Of a stretch of 64,000 nt of DNA, positions 25,520 to 39,115 are shown piece after piece (position 1 is the stretch's first letter; each line of letters opens with the position of its first letter). Source of the stretch: Motacilla alba alba (Eukaryota; Chordata; Aves; Passeriformes; Motacillidae); contig NC_052021.1 in assembly GCF_015832195.1 (NCBI RefSeq), positions 124,001-188,000 of the forward strand, written 5' to 3'. The notes under the pieces were generated by a model that did no database searches, was not told the DNA's origin, and worked only from the letters and a program-made list of their open reading frames with translations. The position numbers and the translations under genes are program-made.

Positions 25520-27820
25520 AGTTTGCAGAGCTCCATGGGCACTCTCAACGCAGCCCAAGTTGGCACAGGTGGCAGCTTGTCCCTCGGCAGCATCTTCAGA
25601 AATGTGGAAATCCAGCCGGCAGCCTGCCCCTGAGGAACAAGGCCCTACCTGGTACTGACAAAGGCTTCTGCACGAGAAAATAAAAGCCATAACCCCACGT
25701 TCCTGGTCTCAGTTTGCAGAGCTCCATGGGAACTCTCAAGGCAGCCCAAGTTGGCACAGGTGGCAGCTTGTCCCTGGGCAGTACCTTGATATTCGTGGAA
25801 ATCCAGCAGGCAGACAGACCCGAAGGGCCGAGGGCCTGCCTGGTATTGCAAATGCTTCTGCCCGGGAAAACAAAACACACCAGCCCACGTTCCTGGTCTC
25901 AGTTTGCAGAGACCCATGGGCACTCTCAAGGCAGCCCGAGTTGGCACAGGTGGCAGCTTGCCCCTGGACGGCATCTTGGTATTCGTGGAATTGCGGTGGG
26001 CAGCCGGCCCAGAGTGACCGAGGGCCTACCTGGTACTGGCAAAGGCTTCTGCCCGGGGAAACAAATTTCGTCAACCCACGTTCCTGGTCTCAGTTTGCAG
26101 AGTTCCATGGGCACTCTCATAGCGGCCCGAGTTGGCACAGGTGGCAGCTTGTCCCAGGGCGGCATCTTGATATTCGTGGAAACCCAGGAAGCAGCCGGCC
26201 CAGGAGGGCTGAGGGACTACCTGGTACTGACAAAGGCTTCTGCCCGGGGAACCAAATTTCGTCAACCCATGTTCCTGGTCTCAGTTTGCAGAGTTCCATG
26301 GGCACTCTCATAGCGGCCCGAGTTGGCACAGGTGGCAGCTTGTCCCAGGGCGGCATCTTGATATTCGTGGAAACCCAGGAAGCAGCCGGCCCAGGATGGC
26401 TGAGGGACTACCTGGTAATGACAAATGCTTCTCTCTGGGAAAACAAAACCCAGAACCCCACGTTCTAGGTCTCAGTTTTCAGAGCTCCATGGGCACTCTC
26501 AAAGCAGCCCAAGTTGGCACAGGTGGCAGCTTGTCCCTGGGCGGCATCTTGATATTCGTGGAAACCCAGCAAACAGCCTACCCCCAAGGGCGAGGGCCTA
26601 CCTTGTACTGACAGAGGCTTCTGCCTGGGGAAACAAAACCCACCACCCCACGTTCCTGGTCTGAAATTGCAGAGCTCCATGGGCACTCTCAATGCAGCCC
26701 GAGTTGGCACAGGTGGCAGCTTGTCACTGGGCGGCATCTTGATATTCGTGGAAACCCAGGAAGCAGCCGGCCCCGGGGGGCTGAGGGACTACCTGGTACA
26801 GACAAATGCTTCTCTCTGGGAAAACAAAACCCATAACCCCACGTTCCTGGCCTCAGTTTGCAGAGCTCGATGGGCACTCTCAAAGCAGCCCGAGTTGGCA
26901 CGGGTGGCAGCTTGCCCCTGGACGGCAACTTGATATACGTGAAAATCCAGCAAATAGCTGGCCAGAAAGGGCCGAAGCCCTACCTGGTACTGACAAAGGC
27001 TTCTGCCCAAGGAACCAAATTTCGTCAACCCATGTTCCTGGTCTCAGATTGCAGAGTTCCATGGGCACTCTCATAGCGGCCAGAGTTGGCACAGGTGGCA
27101 GCTTGTCCCCGAGCGGCATCTTCAGAAATGTGGAAATCCAGCCGGCAGCCTGCCCCTGAGGAACAAGGCCCTACCTGGTACTGACAAAGGCTTCTCCACG
27201 AGAAAATAAAAGCCATAACCCCACGTTCCTGGTCTCAGTTAGCAGAGCTCCATGGACACTCTCAAAGCAGCCCAAGTTGGCACAGGTGGCAGCTTGTCCC
27301 TGGGCAGTACCTTGAATTCGTGGAAATCCAGCAGGCAGACGGACCAGAAGGGCCGAGGGCCTACCTGGTACTGAATAATGCTTCTTCCCGAGAAAACAAA
27401 ACCTACCAGCCCACGTTCCTGGTGTCAGATTGCAGAGCTCCATGGGCAATCTCAAAGCAGCCCGAGTTGGCACAGGTTGCAACTTGTACCTAGTCGGCAC
27501 CTTGATATTCGTGGAAATGCAGCAGGCAGCCTGCCCCGAAGGGCCGAAGCCCTACCTGGTACTGCAAATGCTTCTGCGTGGGGAAACAAACCCCACCAGC
27601 CCACGTTCCTGGTCTCAGTTTGCAGAGCCCAATGGGCACTCTCAAAGCAGCCCGAGTTGGCACAGGTGGCAGCTTGTCCCTGGGCGACATCTTGATATTC
27701 ATCAAAATCCAGCGGGCAGCCGGCCATGATGGGCCAAGGGCCTACCTGGTACTGACAAAATGCTTCTGCCCGGGGAAACAAAAGCCACAACCGCACGTTA
27801 CAGGTCTCAGTTTGCGGAGC
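25520..27820 (+). repeat. Block C, copy 1 (2.3 kb; partner at 38,826)
   Basis: This stretch matches 38,826-41,126 at a constant offset of 13,306. Shared rare features include a monomer with cttgaattcgtggaaatcc (a deletion of the usual tat, 27,310 and 40,616), ctgaataatgcttcttcccgag (27,371 and 40,677) and gtcagttagcagagctcc (27,235 and 40,541). The match stops at 27,820/41,126. Confidence 0.85.
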
Positions 27821-30817
27821 TTCCTGGGCATTCTCAAAGCAGCTCGAGTTGGCACAGGTGGCAGCTTGTCCCTGGAAGGCATCTTCAGAAACGTGGCAAT
27901 CCAACCGGCAGCCTGCCCCTGAGGAACAAGGCCCTACCTGGTACTGACAAAGGCTTCTGCACGAGAAAATAAAAGCCATAACCCCACGTCCCTGGTCTCA
28001 ATTTTCAGAGCTCCATGGGAACTCTCAAAGCAGCCTTTGTTGGCACAGGTGGCAGCTTGTCCCTGGGCAGTACCTTGATATTCGTGGAAATCCAGCAGGC
28101 AGGCAGACCCGAAGGGCCGAGGGCCTACCTGGTACTGCAGGAAAACAAAACCTACCAGCCCACGTTCCTGGTCTCAGATTGCAGAGCTCCATGGGCACTC
28201 TCAAAGCAGCCCGAGTTGGCACAGGTGGCAGCTTGTCCCTGGGCGGCATCTTGATATTCATGGAAATGCAGCAGGCAGCCGGCCCCGAAGGGCCAAGGGC
28301 CTACCTGGTACTGCAAATGCTTATGCCCGGGAAAATAAAACCTACCAGCCCCAAGTTCCTGGTCTCAGTTTGCAGAGCTCCATGGGCACTCTCAACGAAG
28401 CCCCAGTTGGCACATGTGGCAGCTTGTCCCTGGGCGGCATCTTGATATTCGTGGAATTCCAGTGGGCAGCCGGCCCAGAGTGACCGAGGGCCTACCTGGT
28501 ACTGACAAAGGCTTCTGCCCGGGGAACCAAGTTTCGTCAACCCAAGTTCCTGGTCTCAGTTTGCAGAGTTCCATGGGCACTCTCAAAGCAGCCCCAGTTG
28601 GCAGAGGTGGCAGCTTGTCCCTGGGCGGCATCTTGATATTCGTGGAATTCCAGTGGGCAGCCGGCCCAGAGTCGCCGAGGGACTACCTGGTACTGACAAT
28701 GGCTTCTGCCCGGGGAACCAAGTTTCGTCAACCCAAGTTCCTGGTCTCAGTTTGCAGAGCTCCATGGGCACTCTCAATGCGGCCCGAGTTGGCACAGGTG
28801 GCAGCTTGTCACTGGGCGGAATCTTGATATTTGTGGAAACCCAGGAAGCAGCCTGCCCCTGAGGAACAAGGCCCTACCTGGTACTGACAAAGGCTTCTGC
28901 CCGGGAAAACCAAACCCACAACCCCACGTTCCTGGTCTCAGTTTGCAGAGCTCCATGGGCACTCTCAAAGCAGCCCGAGTTGGCACAGGTGGCAGCTTGT
29001 CCCTGGGCGGCATCTTGATATTCGTGGAAACCCAGGAAGCAGCCGGCCCCGGAGGGCTGAGGGACTACCTGATACAGACAAATGCTTCTCTCTGGGAAAA
29101 CAAAACCCATAACCCCACGTTCCTGGTCTCAGTTTCCAGAGCTCCATGGGCACTCTCAAAGCAGCCCGAGTTGGCACGGGTGGCAGCTTGCCCCTGGACG
29201 GCAACTTGATATACGTGAAAATCCAGCTAATAGCCGGCCAGAAAGGGCCGAAGCCCTAGGTGGTACTGACAAAGGCTTCTGCCCAGGGAACCAAATTTCG
29301 TCAACCCATGTTCCTGGTCTCAGATTGCAGAGCTCCATGGGCACTCTCAAAGCAGCCCGAGTTGGCACAGGTGGCAGCTTGTCCCTGGGCGGCACCATGA
29401 TATTCGTGGAAATCCAGTCGGCAGACCAACCCGAAGGGCCGAGGGCCTACCTGGTACTGCAAATGCTTCTGCCCGGGAAAACAAAACCTACCACCCTACG
29501 TTCCTGGTCTCAGTTTGCAGAGCTCTATGGGCACTCTCAAAGCGGCCCGAGTTGGCACGGGTGGCAGGTTGTCCCTGGGCGGAATCTTGATATTTGTGGA
29601 AACCCAGGAAGCAGCCTGCCCCTGAGGAACAAGGCCCTACCTGGTACTGACAATGGCTTCTGCCCGGGAAAACGAAACCCACAACCCCACGTTCCTGGTC
29701 TCAGTTTGCAGAGCTCCATGGGCACTCTCAAAGCAGCCCGAGTTGGCGCGGGTGGCAGCTTGTCCCTGGGCGGCATCTTGATATTCGTGGAAACCCAGCA
29801 AGCAGCCTACCCCCAAGGGCGAGGGCCTACCTTGCACTCAAAGAGGCTTCTGCCTGGGAAAACAAAACCCACCAGCCCACGTTCCTGGTCTCAGATTGCA
29901 GAGCTCCATGGGCACTCTCAAAGAAGCCCGAGTTGGCACGGGTGGCAGCTTGTCCCTGGGCGGCATCTTGATATTCGTGGAAATCCAGTAGGCAGACGGC
30001 CCCGAAGGGCCGAGGGCCTACCTGGCACTGCAAATGCTTATGCCCGGGAAAATAAAACCCACAACCCCACGTTCCTGGTGTCAGATTGCAGAGCTCCATG
30101 GGCACTCTCAAAGCAGCCCGAGTTGGCACAGGTGGCAGCTTGTCCCTGGGCGGCATCTTGATATTCGTGGAATTCCAGTGGGCAGCCGGCCCAGAGAGAC
30201 CGAGGGCCTACCTGGTACTGACAAAGGCTTCTGCCCGGGAACCAAATTTCGTCAACCCCTGTTCCTGGTGTCAGTTTGCAGAACTCCATGGGCACTCTCA
30301 TAGCGGCCTGAGTTGGCACAGGTGGCAGCTTGTCCCTGGGTGGCATCTTGATATTCGTGGAAACCCAGGAAGCAGCCGGCCCCGGAGGGCTGAGGGACTA
30401 CCGGGTACTGACAAAGGCTTCTCTCTGGGAAAACAAAACCCACTACCCCACGTTCCTGGTCTCAGTTTTCAGAGCTCCATGGGCACTCTCAAAGCAGCCC
30501 GAGTTGGTACAGGTGGCAGCTTGTCCCTAGGCGGCATTTTCAGATTCGTGGAAATCCAGCAGGCAGCCTGCCCCTGAGGAACAAGGCCCTACCTGGTACT
30601 GACAAAGGCTTCTGCCGGAGGAAATACAAGCCATAACCCCACGTTCCTGGTCTCAGTTTGCAGAGCTCCATGGGAACTCTCAAAGCAGCCCAAGTTTGCA
30701 CAGCTGGCAGCTTGTCCCTGGGCAGTACCTTGATATTCGTGGAAATCCAGCAGGCAGACAGACCCGAAGGGCCGAGGGCCTGCCTGGTATTGCAAATGCT
30801 TCTGCCCGGGAAAACAA
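27400..30817 (+). repeat. Higher-order block D, copy 1 (3,418 bp)
   Basis: An 18-monomer block present three times in a row. It includes a short monomer with an internal deletion at about 28,135, where tactgcaggaaaacaaaacc replaces the usual longer segment. That explains a period below 18 times 191. The gcacaggttgcaacttgtacc variant marks its start. Confidence 0.9.
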
Positions 30818-33800
30818 AACACACCAGCCCACGTTCCTGGTGTCAGATTGCAGAGCTCCATGGGCAATCTCAAAGCAGCCCGAGTTGGCACAGGTTGCAA
30901 CTTGTACCTAGTCGGCACCTTGATATTCGTGGAAATGCAGCAGGCAGCCTGCCCCGAAGGGCCGAAGCCCTACCTGGTACTGCAAATGCTTCTGCGTGGG
31001 GAAACAAACCCCACCAGCCCACGTTCCTGGTCTCAGTTTGCAGAGCCCAATGGGCACTCTCAAAGCAGCCCGAGTTGGCACAGGTGGCAGCTTGTCCCTG
31101 GGCGACATCTTGATATTCATCAAAATCCAGCGGGCAGCCGGCCATGATGGGCCAAGGGCCTACCTGGTACTGACAAAATGCTTCTGCCCGGGGAAACAAA
31201 AGCCACAACCGCACGTTACAGGTCTCAGTTTGCGGAGCTTCCTGGGCATTCTCAAAGCAGCTCGAGTTGGCACAGGTGGCAGCTTGTCCCTGGAAGGCAT
31301 CTTCAGAAACGTGGCAATCCAACCGGCAGCCTGCCCCTGAGGAACAAGGCCCTACCTGGTACTGACAAAGGCTTCTGCACGAGAAAATAAAAGCCATAAC
31401 CCCACGTCCCTGGTCTCAATTTTCAGAGCTCCATGGGAACTCTCAAAGCAGCCTTTGTTGGCACAGGTGGCAGCTTGTCCCTGGGCAGTACCGTGATATT
31501 CGTGGAAATCCAGCAGGCAGGCAGACCCGAAGGGCCGAGGGCCTACCTGGTACTGCAGGAAAACAAAACCTACCAGCCCACGTTCCTGGTCTCAGATTGC
31601 AGAGCTCCATGGGCACTCTCAAAGCAGCCCGAGTTGGCACAGGTGGCAGCTTGTCCCTGGGCGGCATCTTGATATTCATGGAAATGCAGCAGGCAGCCGG
31701 CCCCGAAGGGCCAAGGGCCTACCTGGTACTGCAAATGCTTATGCCCGGGAAAATAAAACCTACCAGCCCCAAGTTCCTGGTCTCAGTTTGCAGAGCTCCA
31801 TGGGCACTCTCAACGAAGCCCCAGTTGGCACATGTGGCAGCTTGTCCCTGGGCGGCATCTTGATATTCGTGGAATTCCAGTGGGCAGCCGGCCCAGAGTG
31901 ACCGAGGGCCTACCTGGTACTGACAAAGGCTTCTGCCCGGGGAACCAAGTTTCGTCAACCCAAGTTCCTGGTCTCAGTTTGCAGAGTTCCATGGGCACTC
32001 TCAAAGCAGCCCCAGTTGGCAGAGGTGGCAGCTTGTCCCTGGGCGGCATCTTGATATTCGTGGAATTCCAGTGGGCAGCCGGCCCAGAGTCGCCGAGGGA
32101 CTACCTGGTACTGACAATGGCTTCTGCCCGGGGAACCAAGTTTCGTCAACCCAAGTTCCTGGTCTCAGTTTGCAGAGCTCCATGGGCACTCTCAATGCGG
32201 CCCGAGTTGGCACAGGTGGCAGCTTGTCACTGGGCGGAATCTTGATATTTGTGGAAACCCAGGAAGCAGCCTGCCCCTGAGGAACAAGGCCCTACCTGGT
32301 ACTGACAAAGGCTTCTGCCCGGGAAAACCAAACCCACAACCCCACGTTCCTGGTCTCAGTTTGCAGAGCTCCATGGGCACTCTCAAAGCAGCCCGAGTTG
32401 GCACAGGTGGCAGCTTGTCCCTGGGCGGCATCTTGATATTCGTGGAAACCCAGGAAGCAGCCGGCCCCGGAGGGCTGAGGGACTACCTGATACAGACAAA
32501 TGCTTCTCTCTGGGAAAACAAAACCCATAACCCCACGTTCCTGGTCTCAGTTTCCAGAGCTCCATGGGCACTCTCAAAGCAGCCCGAGTTGGCACGGGTG
32601 GCAGCTTGCCCCTGGACGGCAACTTGATATACGTGAAAATCCAGCTAATAGCCGGCCAGAAAGGGCCGAAGCCCTAGGTGGTACTGACAAAGGCTTCTGC
32701 CCAGGGAACCAAATTTCGTCAACCCATGTTCCTGGTCTCAGATTGCAGAGCTCCATGGGCACTCTCAAAGCAGCCCGAGTTGGCACAGGTGGCAGCTTGT
32801 CCCTGGGCGGCACCATGATATTCGTGGAAATCCAGTCGGCAGACCAACCCGAAGGGCCGAGGGCCTACCTGGTACTGCAAATGCTTCTGCCCGGGAAAAC
32901 AAAACCTACCACCCTACGTTCCTGGTCTCAGTTTGCAGAGCTCTATGGGCACTCTCAAAGCGGCCCGAGTTGGCACGGGTGGCAGGTTGTCCCTGGGCGG
33001 AATCTTGATATTTGTGGAAACCCAGGAAGCAGCCTGCCCCTGAGGAACAAGGCCCTACCTGGTACTGACAATGGCTTCTGCCCGGGAAAACGAAACCCAC
33101 AACCCCACGTTCCTGGTCTCAGTTTGCAGAGCTCCATGGGCACTCTCAAAGCAGCCCGAGTTGGCGCGGGTGGCAGCTTGTCCCTGGGCGGCATCTTGAT
33201 ATTCGTGGAAACCCAGCAAGCAGCCTACCCCCAAGGGCGAGGGCCTACCTTGCACTCAAAGAGGCTTCTGCCTGGGAAAACAAAACCCACCAGCCCACGT
33301 TCCTGGTCTCAGATTGCAGAGCTCCATGGGCACTCTCAAAGAAGCCCGAGTTGGCACGGGTGGCAGCTTGTCCCTGGGCGGCATCTTGATATTCGTGGAA
33401 ATCCAGTAGGCAGACGGCCCCGAAGGGCCGAGGGCCTACCTGGCACTGCAAATGCTTATGCCCGGGAAAATAAAACCCACAACCCCACGTTCCTGGTGTC
33501 AGATTGCAGAGCTCCATGGGCACTCTCAAAGCAGCCCGAGTTGGCACAGGTGGCAGCTTGTCCCTGGGCGGCATCTTGATATTCGTGGAATTCCAGTGGG
33601 CAGCCGGCCCAGAGAGACCGAGGGCCTACCTGGTACTGACAAAGGCTTCTGCCCGGGAACCAAATTTCGTCAACCCCTGTTCCTGGTGTCAGTTTGCAGA
33701 ACTCCATGGGCACTCTCATAGCGGCCTGAGTTGGCACAGGTGGCAGCTTGCCCCTGGGTGGCATCTTGATATTCGTGGAAACCCAGGAAGCAGCCGGCCC

Positions 33801-34235
33801 CGGAGGGCTGAGGGACTACCGGGTACTGACAAAGGCTTCTCTCTGGGAAAACAAAACCCACTACCCCACGTTCCTGGTCTCAGTTTTCAGAGCTCCATGG
33901 GCACTCTCAAAGCAGCCCGAGTTGGTACAGGTGGCAGCTTGTCCCTAGGCGGCATTTTCAGATTCGTGGAAATCCAGCAGGCAGCCTGCCCCTGAGGAAC
34001 AAGGCCCTACCTGGTACTGACAAAGGCTTCTGCCGGAGGAAATACAAGCCATAACCCCACGTTCCTGGTCTCAGTTTGCAGAGCTCCATGGGAACTCTCA
34101 AAGCAGCCCAAGTTTGCACAGCTGGCAGCTTGTCCCTGGGCAGTACCTTGATATTCGTGGAAATCCAGCAGGCAGACAGACCCGAAGGGCCGAGGGCCTG
34201 CCTGGTATTGCAAATGCTTCTGCCCGGGAAAACAA
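30818..34235 (+). repeat. Higher-order block D, copy 2 (3,418 bp)
   Basis: Near-identical to copy 1; the deletion monomer recurs at about 31,553. A private change (cagtaccgtgatattcg at about 31,487 for cagtaccttgatattcg) is the kind of marker that separates this copy from copies 1 and 3. Confidence 0.9.
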
Positions 34236-37200
34236 AACACACCAGCCCACGTTCCTGGTGTCAGATTGCAGAGCTCCATGGGCAATCTCAAAGCAGCCCG
34301 AGTTGGCACAGGTTGCAACTTGTACCTAGTCGGCACCTTGATATTCGTGGAAATGCAGCAGGCAGCCTGCCCCGAAGGGCCGAAGCCCTACCTGGTACTG
34401 CAAATGCTTCTGCGTGGGGAAACAAACCCCACCAGCCCACGTTCCTGGTCTCAGTTTGCAGAGCCCAATGGGCACTCTCAAAGCAGCCCGAGTTGGCACA
34501 GGTGGCAGCTTGTCCCTGGGCGACATCTTGATATTCATCAAAATCCAGCGGGCAGCCGGCCATGATGGGCCAAGGGCCTACCTGGTACTGACAAAATGCT
34601 TCTGCCCGGGGAAACAAAAGCCACAACCGCACGTTACAGGTCTCAGTTTGCGGAGCTTCCTGGGCATTCTCAAAGCAGCTCGAGTTGGCACAGGTGGCAG
34701 CTTGTCCCTGGAAGGCATCTTCAGAAACGTGGCAATCCAACCGGCAGCCTGCCCCTGAGGAACAAGGCCCTACCTGGTACTGACAAAGGCTTCTGCACGA
34801 GAAAATAAAAGCCATAACCCCACGTCCCTGGTCTCAATTTTCAGAGCTCCATGGGAACTCTCAAAGCAGCCTTTGTTGGCACAGGTGGCAGCTTGTCCCT
34901 GGGCAGTACCTTGATATTCGTGGAAATCCAGCAGGCAGGCAGACCCGAAGGGCCGAGGGCCTACCTGGTACTGCAGGAAAACAAAACCTACCAGCCCACG
35001 TTCCTGGTCTCAGATTGCAGAGCTCCATGGGCACTCTCAAAGCAGCCCGAGTTGGCACAGGTGGCAGCTTGTCCCTGGGCGGCATCTTGATATTCATGGA
35101 AATGCAGCAGGCAGCCGGCCCCGAAGGGCCAAGGGCCTACCTGGTACTGCAAATGCTTATGCCCGGGAAAATAAAACCTACCAGCCCCAAGTTCCTGGTC
35201 TCAGTTTGCAGAGCTCCATGGGCACTCTCAACGAAGCCCCAGTTGGCACATGTGGCAGCTTGTCCCTGGGCGGCATCTTGATATTCGTGGAATTCCAGTG
35301 GGCAGCCGGCCCAGAGTGACCGAGGGCCTACCTGGTACTGACAAAGGCTTCTGCCCGGGGAACCAAGTTTCGTCAACCCAAGTTCCTGGTCTCAGTTTGC
35401 AGAGTTCCATGGGCACTCTCAAAGCAGCCCCAGTTGGCAGAGGTGGCAGCTTGTCCCTGGGCGGCATCTTGATATTCGTGGAATTCCAGTGGGCAGCCGG
35501 CCCAGAGTCGCCGAGGGACTACCTGGTACTGACAATGGCTTCTGCCCGGGGAACCAAGTTTCGTCAACCCAAGTTCCTGGTCTCAGTTTGCAGAGCTCCA
35601 TGGGCACTCTCAATGCGGCCCGAGTTGGCACAGGTGGCAGCTTGTCACTGGGCGGAATCTTGATATTTGTGGAAACCCAGGAAGCAGCCTGCCCCTGAGG
35701 AACAAGGCCCTACCTGGTACTGACAAAGGCTTCTGCCCGGGAAAACCAAACCCACAACCCCACGTTCCTGGTCTCAGTTTGCAGAGCTCCATGGGCACTC
35801 TCAAAGCAGCCCGAGTTGGCACAGGTGGCAGCTTGTCCCTGGGCGGCATCTTGATATTCGTGGAAACCCAGGAAGCAGCCGGCCCCGGAGGGCTGAGGGA
35901 CTACCTGATACAGACAAATGCTTCTCTCTGGGAAAACAAAACCCATAACCCCACGTTCCTGGTCTCAGTTTCCAGAGCTCCATGGGCACTCTCAAAGCAG
36001 CCCGAGTTGGCACGGGTGGCAGCTTGCCCCTGGACGGCAACTTGATATACGTGAAAATCCAGCTAATAGCCGGCCAGAAAGGGCCGAAGCCCTAGGTGGT
36101 ACTGACAAAGGCTTCTGCCCAGGGAACCAAATTTCGTCAACCCATGTTCCTGGTCTCAGATTGCAGAGCTCCATGGGCACTCTCAAAGCAGCCCGAGTTG
36201 GCACAGGTGGCAGCTTGTCCCTGGGCGGCACCATGATATTCGTGGAAATCCAGTCGGCAGACCAACCCGAAGGGCCGAGGGCCTACCTGGTACTGCAAAT
36301 GCTTCTGCCCGGGAAAACAAAACCTACCACCCTACGTTCCTGGTCTCAGTTTGCAGAGCTCTATGGGCACTCTCAAAGCGGCCCGAGTTGGCACGGGTGG
36401 CAGGTTGTCCCTGGGCGGAATCTTGATATTTGTGGAAACCCAGGAAGCAGCCTGCCCCTGAGGAACAAGGCCCTACCTGGTACTGACAATGGCTTCTGCC
36501 CGGGAAAACGAAACCCACAACCCCACGTTCCTGGTCTCAGTTTGCAGAGCTCCATGGGCACTCTCAAAGCAGCCCGAGTTGGCGCGGGTGGCAGCTTGTC
36601 CCTGGGCGGCATCTTGATATTCGTGGAAACCCAGCAAGCAGCCTACCCCCAAGGGCGAGGGCCTACCTTGCACTCAAAGAGGCTTCTGCCTGGGAAAACA
36701 AAACCCACCAGCCCACGTTCCTGGTCTCAGATTGCAGAGCTCCATGGGCACTCTCAAAGAAGCCCGAGTTGGCACGGGTGGCAGCTTGTCCCTGGGCGGC
36801 ATCTTGATATTCGTGGAAATCCAGTAGGCAGACGGCCCCGAAGGGCCGAGGGCCTACCTGGCACTGCAAATGCTTATGCCCGGGAAAATAAAACCCACAA
36901 CCCCACGTTCCTGGTGTCAGATTGCAGAGCTCCATGGGCACTCTCAAAGCAGCCCGAGTTGGCACAGGTGGCAGCTTGTCCCTGGGCGGCATCTTGATAT
37001 TCGTGGAATTCCAGTGGGCAGCCGGCCCAGAGAGACCGAGGGCCTACCTGGTACTGACAAAGGCTTCTGCCCGGGAACCAAATTTCGTCAACCCCTGTTC
37101 CTGGTGTCAGTTTGCAGAACTCCATGGGCACTCTCATAGCGGCCTGAGTTGGCACAGGTGGCAGCTTGCCCCTGGGTGGCATCTTGATATTCGTGGAAAC

Positions 37201-37445
37201 CCAGGAAGCAGCCGGCCCCGGAGGGCTGAGGGACTACCGGGTACTGACAAAGGCTTCTCTCTGGGAAAACAAAACCCACTACCCCACGTTCCTGGTCTCA
37301 GTTTTCAGAGCTCCATGGGCACTCTCAAAGCAGCCCGAGTTGGTACAGGTGGCAGCTTGTCCCTAGGCGGCATTTTCAGATTCGTGGAAATCCAGCAGGC
37401 AGCCTGCCCCTGAGGAACAAGGCCCTACCTGGTACTGACAAAGGC
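34236..37445 (+). repeat. Higher-order block D, copy 3, truncated
   Basis: Follows copy 2 at an offset of 3,418 until about 37,445. There the expected ggcttctgccggaggaaatac is replaced by ggcttcttcccttggtaacg. Copies 2 and 3 share gcagcttgcccctgggtggc (33,748 and 37,166) where copy 1 has gcagcttgtccctgggtggc (30,330). So copies 2 and 3 are closer to each other than to copy 1. Confidence 0.88.
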
Positions 37446-39115
37446 TTCTTCCCTTGGTAACGAATCCCACCACCCCGGATTCCTGGTCTCAGTTTGCAGA
37501 GCTCCATGGGCACTCTCAATGCAGCCCAAGTTGGCACAGGTGGCAGGTTGTCCCTCGGCAGCATCTTCAGAAATGTGGAAATCCAGCCGGCTGCGTGCCC
37601 CTGAGGAACAAGGCCCTACCTGGTACTGACAAAGGCTTCTGCACGAGAAAATAAAACCCATAACCCCACGTTCCTGGTCTCAGTTTGCAGAGCTCCATGG
37701 GAACTCTCAAAGCAGCCCAAGTTTGCACAGGTGGCAGCTTGTCCCTGGGCAGTACCTTGATATTCGTGGAAATCCAGCAGGCAGACAGACCCGAAGGGCC
37801 GAGGGCCTGCCTGGTATTGCAAATGCTTCTGCCCGGGAAAACAAAACACACCAGCCCACGTTCCTGGACTCAGTTTGCAGAGCTCCATGGGCACTCTCAA
37901 AGCAGCCCGAGTTGGCACGGGTGGCAGCTTGTCCCTGGGCGGCATCTTGATATTCGTGGAAATCCAGTGGGCAGCCGGCCCAGAGTGACCGAGGGCCTAC
38001 CTGGTACTGACAAATGCTTCTGCCCGGGAAAACAAAACCCACCAGCCCACGTTCCTGGTCTCAGTTTCCAGAGCTCCATGAGCACACTCAAAGCATCCCG
38101 AGTTGCCACACGTGGCAGCTTGTCCCTGGGCGGCATCTTGATATTCGTCAAAATCCAGCGGGCAGCCGGCCACGAAGGGCCAAGGGCCTACCTGGTACTG
38201 AAAATGCTTCTGCCCGGGGAAACAAAAGCCACAACCGCACGTTACTGGTCTCAGTTTGAAGAGCTTCCTGGGCATTCTCAAAGCAGCCCGAGTTGGCACA
38301 GGTGGCAGCTTGTCCCCGAGCGGCATCTTTAGAAACGTGGCAATCCTGCCGGCAGCCTGCCCCTGAGGAACAAGGCCCTACCTGGTACTGACAAAGGCTT
38401 CTGCACGAGAAAATAAAAGCCATAACCCCACGTTCCTGGTCTCAGATTGCAGAGCTCCATGGGCACTCTCAAAGCAGCCCGAGTTGGCACAGGTGGCAGC
38501 TTGTGCCTGGGCGGCATCTTGGTATTCGTGGAATTGCAGTGGGCAGCCGGCCCAGAGTGACCGAGGGCCTACCTGGTACTGACAAAGGCTTCTGCCCGGG
38601 GAACCAAATTTCGTCGACCCACGTTCCTGGTCTCAGTTTGCAGAGTTCCATGGGCACTCTCATAGCGGCCCGAGTTGGCACAGGTGGCAGCTTGTCCCAG
38701 GGCGGCATCTTGATAGTCGTGGAAACCCAGGAAGCAGCCGGCCCAGGAGGGCTGAGGGAATACCTGGTACTGACAAAGGCTTCCCTCTGGGAAAACAAAA
38801 CCCAGAACCCGACGTTCTAGGTCTCAGTTTTCAGAGCTCCATGGGCACTCTCAAAGCAGCCCAAGTTGGCACATGTGGCAGCTTGTCCCTCGGCGTCATC
38901 TTCAGAAATGTGGAAATCCAGCCAGCAGCCTGCCCCTGAGGAACAAGGCCCTACCTGGTACTGACAAAGGATTCTGCACGAGAAAATAAAAGCCATAACC
39001 CCACGTTCCTGGCCTCAGTTTGCAGAGCTCCATGGGCACTCTCAAAGCAGCCCAAGTTGGCACAGGTGGCAGCTTGTCCCTGGGCAGTACCTTGATATTC
39101 GTGGAAATCCAGCAG
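36545..39115 (+). repeat. Block E, copy 1 (2.57 kb; partner at 41,121)
   Basis: Matches 41,121-43,691 at an offset of 4,576 (24 monomers). Diagnostic monomers are the one with cttcttcccttggtaacgaatcc, one with catctttagaaacgtggcaatcctg and one with ctccatgagcacactcaaagc. It spans the end of block D copy 3 and the start of block C copy 2, so duplicated blocks overlap one another. Confidence 0.85.

Noticed and set aside
29082..30161. Open frames up to 359 codons in the 191-bp array, copied at 32,500 and 35,918, and 335-359 codons near 47-48 kb
   Set aside because: The monomer is poor in stops in several frames on both strands and 191 is not a multiple of 3, so each long frame strings together all three frames of the repeat. 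Frames break and reform at random points and have no known domain.
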